A stretch of 64,000 bases of DNA from Aurelia coerulea. Its lineage: Eukaryota; Cnidaria; Scyphozoa; Semaeostomeae; Ulmaridae. This document shows positions 11,401-19,375 of this stretch, piece after piece (within the stretch, counting starts at the first letter, position 1; each line of letters starts with the position of its first letter). Made by a program: the position numbers and the translations under genes. The stretch spans positions 44,524,663-44,588,662 of the forward strand of contig CM076943.1 in NCBI GenBank assembly GCA_039566865.1. Reading direction: 5' to 3'. Under the pieces are notes generated by a model that was not told where the DNA came from, made no database searches, and was given only the letters and a program-made list of their open reading frames with translations.

Positions 11401-14400
11401 ATCTTTAATTTGTAAAGGTCTGTCAGTTTAAGAATTCTTGATTCATTATGCAGTAGGTTTGTAGGATACTTCCGATCTTTGAAGTGAATGATTTTAGGAA
11501 TTCTGTTTTGTAGAACTTGAATTTCATTATTGAAGCCATGAAATTAATGTTAGACCCATCTAAACATCAATCGTTGATATGACAATATTCATATGACTTA
11601 CTGTTATATTTCAAGCAAATTTGTTACCAACATTTAGGTAATTTATGGAAAGTGCAGGATTTATTCTATATCATTGCCAGTGCAAGAAGTAACGGAGCCA
11701 CTACAGCGAATATGTACGGTGCAATAACTTTTTTATGAGCCCAGAACATCTAATGCTCCAGTATACGGGGCAGATAATCTTTTAAGGAATTAGGAAAGTG
11801 TGACTGGGCACTTTGTTTTTTCGCAAACATTTCTTACGGGTTGAGTAAAATTTTTGCATGTATTTTTCTACTCCACCGGCCATGTAATAAATTGTACATA
11901 AATTTTTGCACTGTCCCTACACGACCTGATGGCCTCCAAAATCGGTAGTCTTTTCTAACGCATTAATGAATCTTTTCCAGGAAATAGATTTTCTAGGTAT
12001 TCTCCAAAATTGGCCTCCGAAATTGCTTAATCTTGCTAACGGATTAGTGAATCTTTCCCAAAACAGCCTTAAATGACGGACTCATCGTATTAAACCCATT
12101 AATGCAACGAAACACCGTAATCTGTAGAAAGATGACTGTTAACTCCTGTAAATGAATAAAAACCAAAATACACCTGTAACTAGAGAGAAACTGTTGAATC
12201 CTGCAAGATAGAAAACGAGTTAATCTTAAAACCTGAAAGGAAAGAAAACGTTTAGTAACTCACCAGTAACTGCAATAAAGAACACCGTTGAATAACCAAA
12301 AACGCGTTTCATCGCACAATCGTCAGTCCGGTTCATGCAAAGAACAAATTAACGACACAAACAGGCCATTTTTATTACCAGACGAACAAAAGAAAATTTA
12401 AAATCACATGTCAAAATCACATGTGAATCTTTTCCAGGACATAGACTTTCCAGGTAGTTTTCAGGGAATTTACCGTACCTAAGGAGCTCCAACGTTGCTC
12501 AATCTTTTCTAACGGATTAGTGAATATTTTCCAGGGCATAGACTTTCCAGGTATTTTCCAGGGAATTTACCGTACATAATGACCTTCGAAATCCTTCAAT
12601 CTTTTCTCATGGACTGGTGAATATTTACCAGGACATAGACCGTCCAGGTATTTTCCAGGGAATTTACCGTACCTAATGGCCTCCAAAATTCCTCAATCTT
12701 TTCTGATGGGCTAGTGAATCTCTTCCAGGGCATAGACTTTCCTGGTATTTTCCAGGGAATTTACCGTACCTAATGACCTCCGAAATTGCTCAATCTTTTC
12801 TAACGGATTAGTGAATCTTTTCCAGGACATAGACTACGAAGACTTGGATCGTTGGTGTGAGTACATCCTATATCGTGACCTCATCAGATTAGGGTACGCA
12901 AGGATCTCGCATGGTGGATTGTCGGACACTGAAGTACAATTGGGAAAGTTTCGAATTCCAGATGATATAAATAATCATGATGATAATAATGCTATAACCA
13001 CAACACAAGGAGATGTTGATGAGAAAATCTGGTTCTCTGACAAGTGAGTGAATTTGTTGTTGATTTGCTACTTGCGTTCTCTGTTGTCCGTCAGTGAAAC
13101 ATCTGGGGACCATAGTGAAGTAGACCCAATCTGCTAAGGTTTGTTTTGCCCATTTCAAGTCATGTGACTATACTCTTGGGAATTGTCAATATCCTTATGC
13201 AGTAAAAACCTGCGTATGAGAACCTACAATTTTCCAATTCAGCCTTGGTTCTTAAACAATGAATGCAATGAGCCTGGGGGGAGGGGTAATTTCCATATGT
13301 AGACTAACGGGTTTGTGCCGCCCATAAGGATGGGTTTTGAACCTCGAAAATTCCTAAATATTGGTCTCTAATTGTAACTATTCCACTAGAAATGGGTATT
13401 TACACTTGAATTGAAACAAACACGTTGTCAAATTTTTATTTTTAGCGTTGGATATTTTTCGTTTTAGTTTTGAAACTTGGTTGGTTGTAGCCTTATCTTC
13501 ATAATTGTACGTTTAAAGTGAAAAGAAACTTGATTTGTGGGAAATTCAAGAGTCTTTTCCCCAAAAATCCTTGAAAATTGGTATTAAATGGTACAGTTGC
13601 AATCAAAATCGTAGCTTTTAATTTTCATTTTGAAACTGTTCAAAGTGTGGGACTCTTTTAAGGAAGATGGCATTGCATGCCATATCTTAGATCCAAGGAA
13701 ACATGCATTTTCAATACCATACCCTGTCGTGTTTGGTTTTGGTGCCAAAATATTTCTGCCACTACGAAGGGTGTATCTGGTGTCTTTCTCTACAAAGATT
13801 TGATTCATGAAACTTGGATTGAGATTCCTCTGAGTTTTTAAAATTTCAGTAGCAAGCAACTGTAAATTCTTGTGGTGAACGGACACTGTGTTTGCTTTTG
13901 TCAGTAAATCTTCGAAATTTGAACAACTATCTCTGTATGCGATTCTCAGGGCTCTCTCGTGGATTTTATTTATTTTGTTGTTAACTGACCTATCATGGAA
14001 CATCCAAACAAGTGGACAATACCTAAACTGAGAGATAACGCAGGCGTTCATCATAATCTTCAGTTTCTCAACATCCACATAGTTTGAAATGCGTGCAAGT
14101 GCATGCAACTTCTGTCCAGCTTTTCTACAAAGTGTGTTCACATGGTTCTTAAAATCAAGGTTCTTATCCAGCGTTACTCCCAAAAGTTTTTCTTCAACAG
14201 ATTCTGTTATCGTAGTTGCACCAATTTGCACTGATACGTCAGTGTTTTTCTCCCCAAAAATCAAAAGATGACATTTGTCAGCATTTCGTTTCATACTGTT
14301 ATCAAGAAACCACTTAGAGAGCTTTTGAGCATCTGTTCCAAGAGGCGAGACAACATTAGCCTTTGGACTGGACGAAACCTGATGTCGCTGAACAATGCGG

Positions 14401-16109
14401 TCAAAGACCGAAATTTATGGAGACGATTGTGACATGTTGATGCGCAATCCGCCAAAGGCGAACGATGATGCTTTTGTTTTTGCAATTCCCTGATGACCTT
14501 CATGAGCGATCTTAACGGGAATGTAAGCAGATAAAAGTGGCTCAAGCCACTTGCCGTCAAACTCTATCCTATCAGATATCAGGATTTCGTGTTGACGTAG
14601 ATCAATTACCCAAATATGGTGCGGCACGTGTATCGGCCTATTGTCTTTGCAAGGTTATTTTTATCGAAGGCTTATATATGCTTAGATTCCCTTTAATTGC
14701 TCCATGTTGCAATGAACTCGAGAGTATAATCCTTGTACCGCGTAATGATATTTTGTGTCGGTGATCAACAGATATTTCATCACGAATATTTTTGAAGGAA
14801 TTTACGATATCACAGTTCCAACAGCTTGTTTGAATCGCAGCTCGAAGGCCACGCAAGACTTTATCCTCCTCCGTAGCAGCACTCAGAGATTTTATTATGT
14901 TAGAGAGGTTTCCCGTAGCAATAAATCTCATATGTGGGCAAATGATCATCTGCATTCAAAATTTCCCAAATCAAACGATAGTCGAGACTATGAAGGTTTC
15001 TTATCACAATGTAACCAGGTAACCTTTGGACTATCATACTTACAACATCAGGAGGCTGTAAGCCGCAAGCCAGTATGCCCATGGCCTCTAGTTTTGACCA
15101 GCACGATTTAACCTGTGTTTTCTTAACCTGCATGACCTGCATTTTACACAAGCCGAAAATTTCCCAAATCAAACGATAGTCGAGACTATGAAGGTTTCTT
15201 ATCACAATGTAACCAGGTAACCTTTGGACTATCATACTTACAACATCAGGAGGCTGTAAGCCGCAAGCCAGTATGCCCATGGCCTCTAGTTTTGACCCGC
15301 ACGATTTAACCTGCGTTTTCTTAACCTGCATGACCTGCGTTTTACACAAGCCGAAAATTTCCCAAATCAAACGATAGTCGAGACTATGAAGGTTTCTTAT
15401 CACAATGTAACCAGGTAACCTTTGGACTATCATACTTACAACATCAGGAGGCTGTAAGGCGCAAGCCAGTATGCCCATGGCCTCTAGTTTTGACCCGCAC
15501 GATTTAACCCGCGTTTTCTTAACCTGCATGACCTGCGTTTTACACAAGCCGCTCAAATTCAAGCCTTAGATGGCATGAGAAAGAAACGGCCTCCTTTTCC
15601 AGTCAACATTTTAGATGTGATACCAAAGACTGAACTCGTATTCATATTCTCTTAATTCAGTATCAACTGAATTCGTATTCTCTGAACGACATATAAGTTC
15701 AGCCTTTTGTTTCTCATCTAAAACGGTGACTGGAAAAAGTAGGCCGTTTCTTTTTCATCCTGTTTATTTTTCATGCCATCCAAGATAATTTGAGCAGGCT
15801 TATCAATCTTCTTTTTCGACATGAAAACATCGTCGTAAAACCACAAGCAACATCTTCCTATACAATTTAGCCTTTAGGCAATCAAATTAGAAAAAGTTTT
15901 TGAAAATAGGTTCATTGGTTATGGATATGTAAGCAATCAAACGATAATACATCATTTTGGGACACCCGGTAGTTCCAATTTTCATCTCTTGTTTATAATT
16001 GATTTGTTCCCCTAGGTTTGGTGACTTTCATATTGGAGACTTCTATGGTGAAGGCCATCATTTCCACATGTCTACTCCAAAGTATTTCTTTCCTGTTTCA
16101 AGTCATTGA
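2338..16109 (+). CDS. CWH43: CWH43 / PGAP2-interacting protein, C-terminal seven exons (gene span)
   Basis: Seven exons (2338-2473, 3065-3129, 4849-4933, 8257-8313, 10048-10135, 12826-13043, 16016-16109) join with consistent splice phase into 246 whole codons plus stop. They encode the C-terminal endonuclease/exonuclease/phosphatase-like domain of CWH43/PGAP2IP. Recognised segments in order are [43 protein letters not shown] with [48 protein letters not shown] and the C-terminal [12 protein letters not shown]. The yeast and animal family works with PGAP2 in remodelling the lipid part of GPI anchors in the secretory pathway, and the N-terminal half is normally multi-spanning membrane protein. 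That half and the start codon lie left of position 1. The protein ends a few residues beyond the usual family terminus. Introns are full of MITEs, LINE tails and a gypsy fragment. Confidence 0.93.
2549..2900. mobile_element. Fragments of two MITE families
   Basis: Positions 2549-2595 carry the ACCGTAAAAGCTCTATTAAG end of the family that is complete at 21637-21918 and 25565-25846. Positions 2630-2880 resemble the interior of the element at 16134-17345 and 23589-24432 (GAAATTATGAGGGATTTTTT, and GCACGTGTTATCC with GGGAGGACAA). No coding potential is seen. Confidence 0.55.
3065..3129 (+). CDS. CWH43: CWH43 exon
   Basis: It starts after a pyrimidine tract ending TTTTTTCTAG and ends before GTAACA. 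It completes the Gly codon from the previous exon and encodes [20 protein letters not shown], one of the best conserved stretches of the family. Confidence 0.92.
4233..4691. mobile_element. MITE, 'GGGCTCAAATCTTTAAAAAG' family, full length
   Basis: About 460 bp with an imperfect palindromic layout. The left end reads AGGGCTCAAATCTTTAAAAA and the right end GATTTGAGCCCTA. Inner arms repeat the GCTGTAAATCTGCCGTGGAA segment in inverse at the right (CACAGCAGATTTACAGCAAA). It lies in a CWH43 intron. Other copies lie at 26261-26739, 28990-29290 (truncated), 44669-45153 and 52014-52506. Confidence 0.85.
4849..4933 (+). CDS. CWH43: CWH43 exon
   Basis: The acceptor is TTTTCGTTCAG and the donor is GTTTGT. 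It encodes [19 protein letters not shown] followed by LVVHMGND; the H-x-G-N segment is typical of EEP-fold proteins. Both ends are in phase with the flanking exons. Confidence 0.92.
5029..5338. mobile_element. Left-half copy of the 'CATAGGTTCCAAATCTTTG' MITE subfamily
   Basis: It starts AGCATAGGTTCCAAATCTTT and matches the left half of the 5393-6510 copy, then runs into a fragment of the CAGTAAAAACCC family (GGTTCTTATAAAATGG, to about 5382). No right terminus is visible. It is non-coding intron material. Confidence 0.6.
5393..6510. mobile_element. MITE of the 'CAAATCTTTAAAAAGG' subfamily carrying a nested MITE
   Basis: The left end is AGCATAGGTTTCAAATCTTT and the right end AAAGATTTGGAACCTATGCT, its inverse. 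The copy is split by a second element (5948-6407) inserted at a TA in the right half. The outer element is therefore older than the inner one. Confidence 0.8.
5948..6407. mobile_element. MITE 'CAGTAAAAACCCGCAT' nested in another MITE
   Basis: The left end is CAGTAAAAACCCGCATTTAA and the right end reads TTATATGCGGGTTTTTACTG, near-perfect inverted repeats of about 25 bp. TA precedes the left end; the base pair after the right end is CA, so a TA duplication may have one mutation. It is non-coding and related to the element at 2-423. Confidence 0.85.
6661..7260. mobile_element. Foldback MITE with TACAGGGTGTCCCAA ends
   Basis: A 600-bp palindromic element. The left end is TACAGGGTGTCCCAAGATAA and the right end reads TTTTTTGGGACACCCTGTA. 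Both arms carry GTTTGTCTGAAGATTGTGAC-like and AAACTTTTGCATGATG segments in opposite orientation. Copies of the same family lie at 53718-54171, 57174-57772 and 59236-59592. Short open frames inside it are mirror images of the repeat and not genes. Confidence 0.9.
7450..7569. repeat. Perfect 120-bp palindrome with 9-bp direct flanks
   Basis: The two 60-bp arms are exact reverse complements meeting at GGAAA/TTTCC (centre between 7509 and 7510). The outer end reads TAGCCTGCGTGCAGCCTCTA. The same 9 bp, ACTAAGGGC, sits on both sides (7441-7449 and 7570-7578), as expected for a target-site duplication. The palindrome sits at the left end of the MITE at 7574-7989 and so inserted into it. It has no coding capacity and could form a long hairpin or cruciform. 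Confidence 0.9.
7574..7989. mobile_element. MITE 'AGGGCCTGTTTAAATGAGG'
   Basis: A 416-bp element. Its left end, AGGGCCTGTTTAAATGAGGA, is mirrored by the right end CCCATATAAACAAGCCCT, and the adjoining CACCTCACCTGCCAGACCC is mirrored as well. The interior repeats CTCGCCTGTCAGCCC-like and CACCTC-rich pieces on both strands. No coding frame and no clear target duplication are seen. Confidence 0.75.
8257..8313 (+). CDS. CWH43: CWH43 small exon
   Basis: This 57-bp exon lies between TTTCTACAG and GTATTT. It encodes [18 protein letters not shown], with split codons at both ends that match the neighbouring exons. DDLDRKLQ is a family signature. Confidence 0.92.
8440..8637 (-). mobile_element. SINE with tRNA-like head and 5S-like segment
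   Basis: Read on the minus strand, the head GTGGCCGAGCGGCTTAAACG resembles the box A region of tRNA-Ser/Leu. It is followed by GGATGGGTGACCTCTCGG, which resembles the 3' part of 5S rRNA, then by GGAAAGGACGTTAAACTAGG, a segment of a type common in invertebrate SINEs. There is no poly(A) and no clear target duplication. The assignment rests on motif similarity only. Confidence 0.55.
8640..9437. mobile_element. Degenerate 'TACCGTAAAAGC' MITE copy with internal insertions
   Basis: The right end AGAGCTTTTACGGTA and the inner segments (GTAAAATTGTATGTTGACTC, AAAAGAACTAAAAAGC, ATATCCTTGTCATTTG) match the complete copies at 21637-21918 and 25565-25846. The copy is swollen by an AAGAACC-type fragment near 8830-8950 and by the 42-bp tandem repeat at 9142-9285. 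Confidence 0.6.
9142..9285 (+). repeat. 42-bp tandem repeat, about 3.4 copies
   Basis: The unit containing CAAAAGGATTTTTGCGGTTT recurs with C at 9144, 9186, 9228 and 9270, an exact 42-bp period and almost no divergence. In one frame it reads as a 14-residue repeat ([14 protein letters not shown]), within an 85-codon open frame that has no other support as a gene. A recent minisatellite expansion inside a MITE copy is likelier. Confidence 0.85.
10048..10135 (+). CDS. CWH43: CWH43 exon
   Basis: The acceptor is TTTTTAAACAG and the donor is GTATGC. It encodes [20 protein letters not shown] followed by HLMDSGRTK. The [11 protein letters not shown] block is diagnostic for CWH43/PGAP2IP. Confidence 0.94.
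10262..10510 (-). pseudogene. LINE reverse-transcriptase C-terminal remnant
   Basis: An open minus-strand stretch encodes [14 protein letters not shown], then [12 protein letters not shown] and [11 protein letters not shown]. This pattern (a hydrophobic MxYKIxN block, then TRxS and an aromatic K-F block) occurs at the C-terminal end of CR1/L2-like LINE ORF2 proteins. It is a short decayed piece with no reverse-transcriptase motifs left. Confidence 0.5.
10850..11570 (-). pseudogene. LINE 3' end remnant with (GAATT)n tail
   Basis: The minus strand encodes [20 protein letters not shown] and, after a break, [20 protein letters not shown], the usual C-terminal pattern of CR1/L2-type ORF2. It ends in a stop near 11130 and a 3' tail of GAATT repeats near 10857-10880. 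Frameshifts separate the two parts. No upstream RT motifs are present, as in a 5'-truncated insertion. Confidence 0.7.
11966..12836 (+). repeat. 97-bp tandem array ending in the CWH43 exon acceptor
   Basis: GTGAAT followed by a TTTTCCAGG-like motif starts at 12423, 12520, 12617, 12714 and 12811, exactly 97 bp apart. Degraded copies start at 11966 and 12047. Each unit carries TTCCAGGnnATAGAC, the 3' splice site and first exon bases of the CWH43 exon at 12826, followed by TTTCCAGGTATTTTCCAGGG. The last unit runs into the real exon. The array therefore contains several near-copies of a functional acceptor. Confidence 0.9.
12826..13043 (+). CDS. CWH43: CWH43 exon
   Basis: This 218-bp exon has acceptor TCTTTTCCAG and donor GTGAGT. 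It encodes [20 protein letters not shown], then [25 protein letters not shown] and an Asn/Asp-rich insert (INNHDDNNA) where homologues have a short loop. Its acceptor and first about 10 bases are repeated upstream as part of a 97-bp tandem array (see 12423-12836). Confidence 0.94.
13584..14335 (-). pseudogene. LINE ORF2 C-terminal fragment
   Basis: An open frame of about 250 codons reads [20 protein letters not shown] then [26 protein letters not shown] and [20 protein letters not shown], ending [20 protein letters not shown]. This is the thumb and C-terminal region that follows the YxDD motif in jockey/CR1-type LINEs. The catalytic palm is missing, and a gypsy fragment abuts the 5' side. The frame has stayed open over 700 bp, so the insertion is not very old. 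Confidence 0.85.
14385..14960 (-). pseudogene. Ty3/gypsy pol fragment (integrase zinc-finger region), interrupted
   Basis: On the minus strand the segment from about 14955 to 14697 contains [16 protein letters not shown] and [13 protein letters not shown], and the segment from about 14511 to 14470 contains [13 protein letters not shown]. Both match the RNase H-integrase junction and H2C2 zinc-binding region of Ty3/gypsy polyproteins. The two parts are separated by a TTAA-flanked MITE (14516-14692). No protease, RT or LTRs are seen; the copy is defective. Confidence 0.75.
14516..14692. mobile_element. TTAA-flanked MITE inside the gypsy fragment
   Basis: A 177-bp insert between two TTAA sites (14512-14515 and 14693-14696). 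The ends CGGGAATGTAAGCAGAT and TATATGCTTAGATTCCCT are inverted repeats with some divergence. TTAA duplication is the hallmark of piggyBac-type transposition. A second copy lies at 22411-22549. Confidence 0.8.
14958..15560 (-). repeat. 198-bp tandem triplication, open on the minus strand
   Basis: Three head-to-tail copies with period exactly 198 bp (TTTCCC blocks at 14962, 15160 and 15358) differ at only a few bases. Because 198 is a multiple of three, the minus strand stays open for 220 codons and encodes three copies of a 66-residue unit containing [20 protein letters not shown] and [12 protein letters not shown]. The unit adjoins the gypsy fragment and is probably amplified retroelement DNA. 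I do not recognise the peptide as a domain. Confidence 0.85.
15575..15765. repeat. Imperfect hairpin
   Basis: AGAAACGGCCTCCTTTTCCA near 15580 is mirrored by TGGAAAAAGTAGGCCGTTTC near 15731. Between the arms, GAATTCGTATTCTC-type sequences pair again. It lies in the last CWH43 intron; no gene is seen. Confidence 0.55.
16016..16109 (+). CDS. CWH43: CWH43 terminal coding exon and stop
   Basis: The acceptor is TGTTCCCCTAG. It completes the Lys codon from the previous exon and encodes [20 protein letters not shown] followed by [10 protein letters not shown] and TGA at 16107-16109. The HFHM-TPKY motif is the normal C-terminus of the family; the FPVSSH tail is a small extension. Confidence 0.94.
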
Positions 16110-16133
16110 GAGAAGAGGAGTTCACGATGTTCT

Positions 16134-17345
16134 ACCGGGTAAGTCAATAAAAAGAATCCCCGTTTGAAAGGTCACAGCTCCCTGGATTTCAAGACGATGA
16201 CATCATTAACATGACAGGCATGTTAAAAACTACTTTAAAATTTACCTGACTGAAATCGGCACCCGGTTCTGAAATTATGAGGGATTTTTTTCATTTTCTC
16301 GAGAAAGACTCTTCAAGAAACCTTCAAAACGTGACCAAAATCACGAACAAATTTCCCTAACGTTTCTGCCTTACACGGGCCTTACAGCACTGACTTCTGC
16401 ACGCTTTAGCACGTGCTATCCTCTTGGGAGGACCAACAAGTTTTTTTTTTTTTTTTTTTTTTAATACAAATATAAAAATTTACAATGCATTTTACATTTA
16501 ACTATACCTTTCTAATTACTATACGACACTACAAGTACGATGCCATGGGGAGCGAAAGACAATGACTACCCCATGGCCAATATAAAAGACACGCAACGTT
16601 CAACTAACTACGACTACACTACAAACGATTAATAACTACTGGATACTGTACTAGATTCTATTCCACATCAGATGTCAGGTCAGGGTTGCGATGACTTAAA
16701 TGATGTCGCAAGCGCAACTCGTTCGTTGTAGTAGATAAAATGCCTGACATCTGATGTGAAAAAGAATTTACAAAGAAAAAGAACATTTACTTTACGGGAC
16801 TTGGTGGTTGCTTAATAACTAAGGTTGGAAAATTCTCAATCAAACCGACCAGTTTCGTGGATAAAACGTAAAGTCAATTCGAGTATACTTCTATTCAAGT
16901 CGTTAGAAAGGTCGTGATCACCATATAACAAAAGCTGGGTCAAAGCATCATTTGAAAGATCGGCAATTTGTACGACTGGTCGTAATGATTCAACAATTCC
17001 AGCGAGAAGACCAACAAGTCTTCCCCCTGCTGGTATCAATAACCTTTTCAGGGGGATTGCATTCTCCCAAGAGGACAAAATACATGAATTTATGTGAGTG
17101 TCATCAATTTTAGGAAGGATGGAACAATTTGCTCATTGTTTTCATTCGTTTTTGCAGGGTTTTGGAAGGGTCTTTCTTCAGAAAATCACCCATATCTACG
17201 GGAAGAAATGGTCGATTAAGGCCGGGTAAATTACTGAACCTAATTGAACATATTGGCAATAAAACAAGACAGTTTTCAATATTATTGCTTCGATATTCAG
17301 GTAGCAGTGGCATTCCAAATAGGGATTCTTTTTTTTACTCACCCC
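16134..17345. mobile_element. MITE with ACCGGGTAAGTCAA ends, directly after the CWH43 stop
   Basis: The left end ACCGGGTAAGTCAATAAAAA starts about 25 bp after the CWH43 stop; the right end is TCTTTTTTTTACTCACCC. The arms match the element at 23589-24432 in inverse layout. A 5'-truncated LINE is inserted at 16441-17008. The left end carries AATAAA (16147-16152), a possible polyadenylation signal for CWH43. Confidence 0.8.
16441..17008 (-). mobile_element. 5'-truncated LINE insertion with poly(A) and target duplication
   Basis: On the minus strand the insert encodes the end of a LINE ORF2, AGIVESLRPVVQIADLSNDA then LLLYGDHDLSNDLNRSILEL and TGRFD, with a stop at 16836-16838. A 3' UTR with a CCATGGGGTAGTCATTGTC motif follows, then a run of about 22 A (T on plus at 16441-16462). 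GACCAACAAG is duplicated at 16431-16440 and 17009-17018. This is a textbook target-primed insertion inside a MITE. The same 3' UTR motif recurs near 55270. Confidence 0.88.
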
Positions 17346-19247
17346 TAGAAGTTATGGTATGATATAGTCTATGTAAGGCAAGATCTATCTGCTTTGTGCT
17401 GCATATATTTTACAGCTTTAAATGATAGGAATCAAGGAAAGAGCGCCTGATTTATTTCCTGGAGCTTTTTAAAGATTTGAGGCCTAGCAGGACCAATCGT
17501 CAAAAGTGGACATAGGATAAAACTGATCAGGAGAGATTATTCTGTACTTTTGTACTGCACTCTTCTGTACTTAGACCATGTTTGTCTGTACCAGTACAAT
17601 TTTGACCTGCGGCAAAGTTGTTACAGTTCAAGAGCATTACACTGCTCCAGAACAAGATTTTCTTTTGATAGAGGGAGCAAAAGTCCCAAGAGAGGTACAT
17701 GACTTGTGGATGGATGGGTGTCTGCCGCCCGGTTTACAGAAAGCTACCCTCTTCTAATGACCAAAACTTGCCTTGGTACCCACTTTTATGATGAATTTTG
17801 GCGGAAAACTGCCCATTTTAACTATTTTTTGTGAATTGCAGCGAAACCCCACCCATGTTTATGGAAAATCTGCTGAAAAAGGACACTTGTGTAGAGAGTT
17901 TTGAGCCCAAAACCCACCCATATGGGCAGCACATACCCGTACCCTGAACATGTTATGTACGCCCCCCCCCCCCATACAAAAATGTTGCACATTAACAGGA
18001 ATAGCGTAAACGGAAGGCTGATCCGTTACACTTTTGCTATGGATCCAAAGTTGTACTGGTGCATGTAAATGGGGTCATAACTTTTTGCAGCATTGTTGAT
18101 TAAGAACAAATATTGACCTGAGAAACCTTGTGGGAACATTCTCTCTCCCAGCCCACCCCTTAGCAAAGCCTCAAGGTTTTGTTTTAGTTAGATGCTCAGT
18201 CAGCTAATATAGTAACACATTTACAAACAGGGGTGTAGCCAAGGGGTTCTGTTGGAGGGTGCCACAGCCCCACTACTTTCTGTTCATCTACAAAGTTGGC
18301 CATGTTGTGGTATTGTTAAATTGTCAATAATCAAACCCAAAGAACAAGGAATTAAATTTTTGGCAAATTGGGAATCTGTACCCCCCCCCCTAATAATTCT
18401 ATTTAGTTCTGCCACTTTGCAAATAATTCTATTTATTTTTGCCTGTGGGAAAGCTTCAGGATTTCTTGTGAACAAATATGAACACTTGTTTCCAATTAAA
18501 AGTTTCAGACATCATAACTAATTGACTTTTTGTTGAACAGTTGGGATTTGAAATTTTGCCTTGATAAATTGATGTAGGGAAATTTAAAGTTGTAAATATA
18601 TCACGTTTAACAAAATTAGAATAAATTTTATCTACTGAAGTCATTGAATGTTTTAGAATGTAATTTCGTGTTTCATTTTGTTTGCTTACAAGAATGGTTG
18701 ATCTTGATTCGTTTGAGAAACAACCAGCCTTATCAGCTGTAACAGTATTATATGATACCCAAGGGAGATTTAAATATGCCATTTTTTGTAATGCATCAGA
18801 CTGCCTTTCTTAAATATTAAGCTACTTCTAGCCTTCCAGCTGCATCTGGTTTTATATCTATCCTGATCTGAGAATCTTGGGAATTGTAGAGAAAAGAAGG
18901 CCAAGTTTAGGTTTCAGAGTCTATGATGTTTTCATAAGACTGGCAGTCCACTTTCAAATGTTTGCGGTTTTCAAAGAATATTTGTCAAAAAAGTTTAAAC
19001 TTCACAACTGTGGACTGCTGAACTTATGGTGTAGCAAGCCAATAGGGCTCTTTGAACAGATACTGAACAAAGAAAACAACTATTTAACATGGATCTTTAT
19101 CCATTTTATTATTCTCATTCCAATAAGATTTTACTACAACATATACGATGATTGCTTTTAGACTACATAATTCAAGAAAAAAAACTTCCATGTCAAGTTT
19201 CCAGGTATCAAAAAATGATAGCCATTTGCTTTGATGATTTTACTTGC
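17346..19247. other. Intergenic, no gene recognised
   Basis: Between CWH43 and ATOX1. It contains a C-tract (about 17961-17971), a second C-run near 18380, and short open frames on both strands without recognisable motifs, including a 108-codon minus frame at 18456-18782. A TTTATT at 19105-19110 gives AATAAA on the minus strand, about 140 bp past the ATOX1 stop, and could be its polyadenylation signal. Confidence 0.5.
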
Positions 19248-19375
19248 TTATGCAGAACCAATGTAGCTTGTTTTCTTTCCGGTTTTGGAAATTGTTGCCA
19301 GTAGTTCATCTGAAGGAAGGTCACTCTCCACCCAAACTCTCTGCTTTTCCAAGCTTATTTCAAAATTGCTCACTC
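19248..19375 (-). CDS. ATOX1: ATOX1 terminal exon
   Basis: The acceptor is TTTCTACCAACAG. It encodes VSNFEISLEKQRVWVESDLP then SDELLATISKTGKKTSYIGS and a stop (TAA at 19248-19250). The beta-alpha-beta order and KTGKKTSY match the family end. Confidence 0.9.

Noticed and set aside
18456..18782. 108-codon minus-strand frame downstream of ATOX1
   Set aside because: No similarity that I recognise, and no splice signals connect it to a gene.
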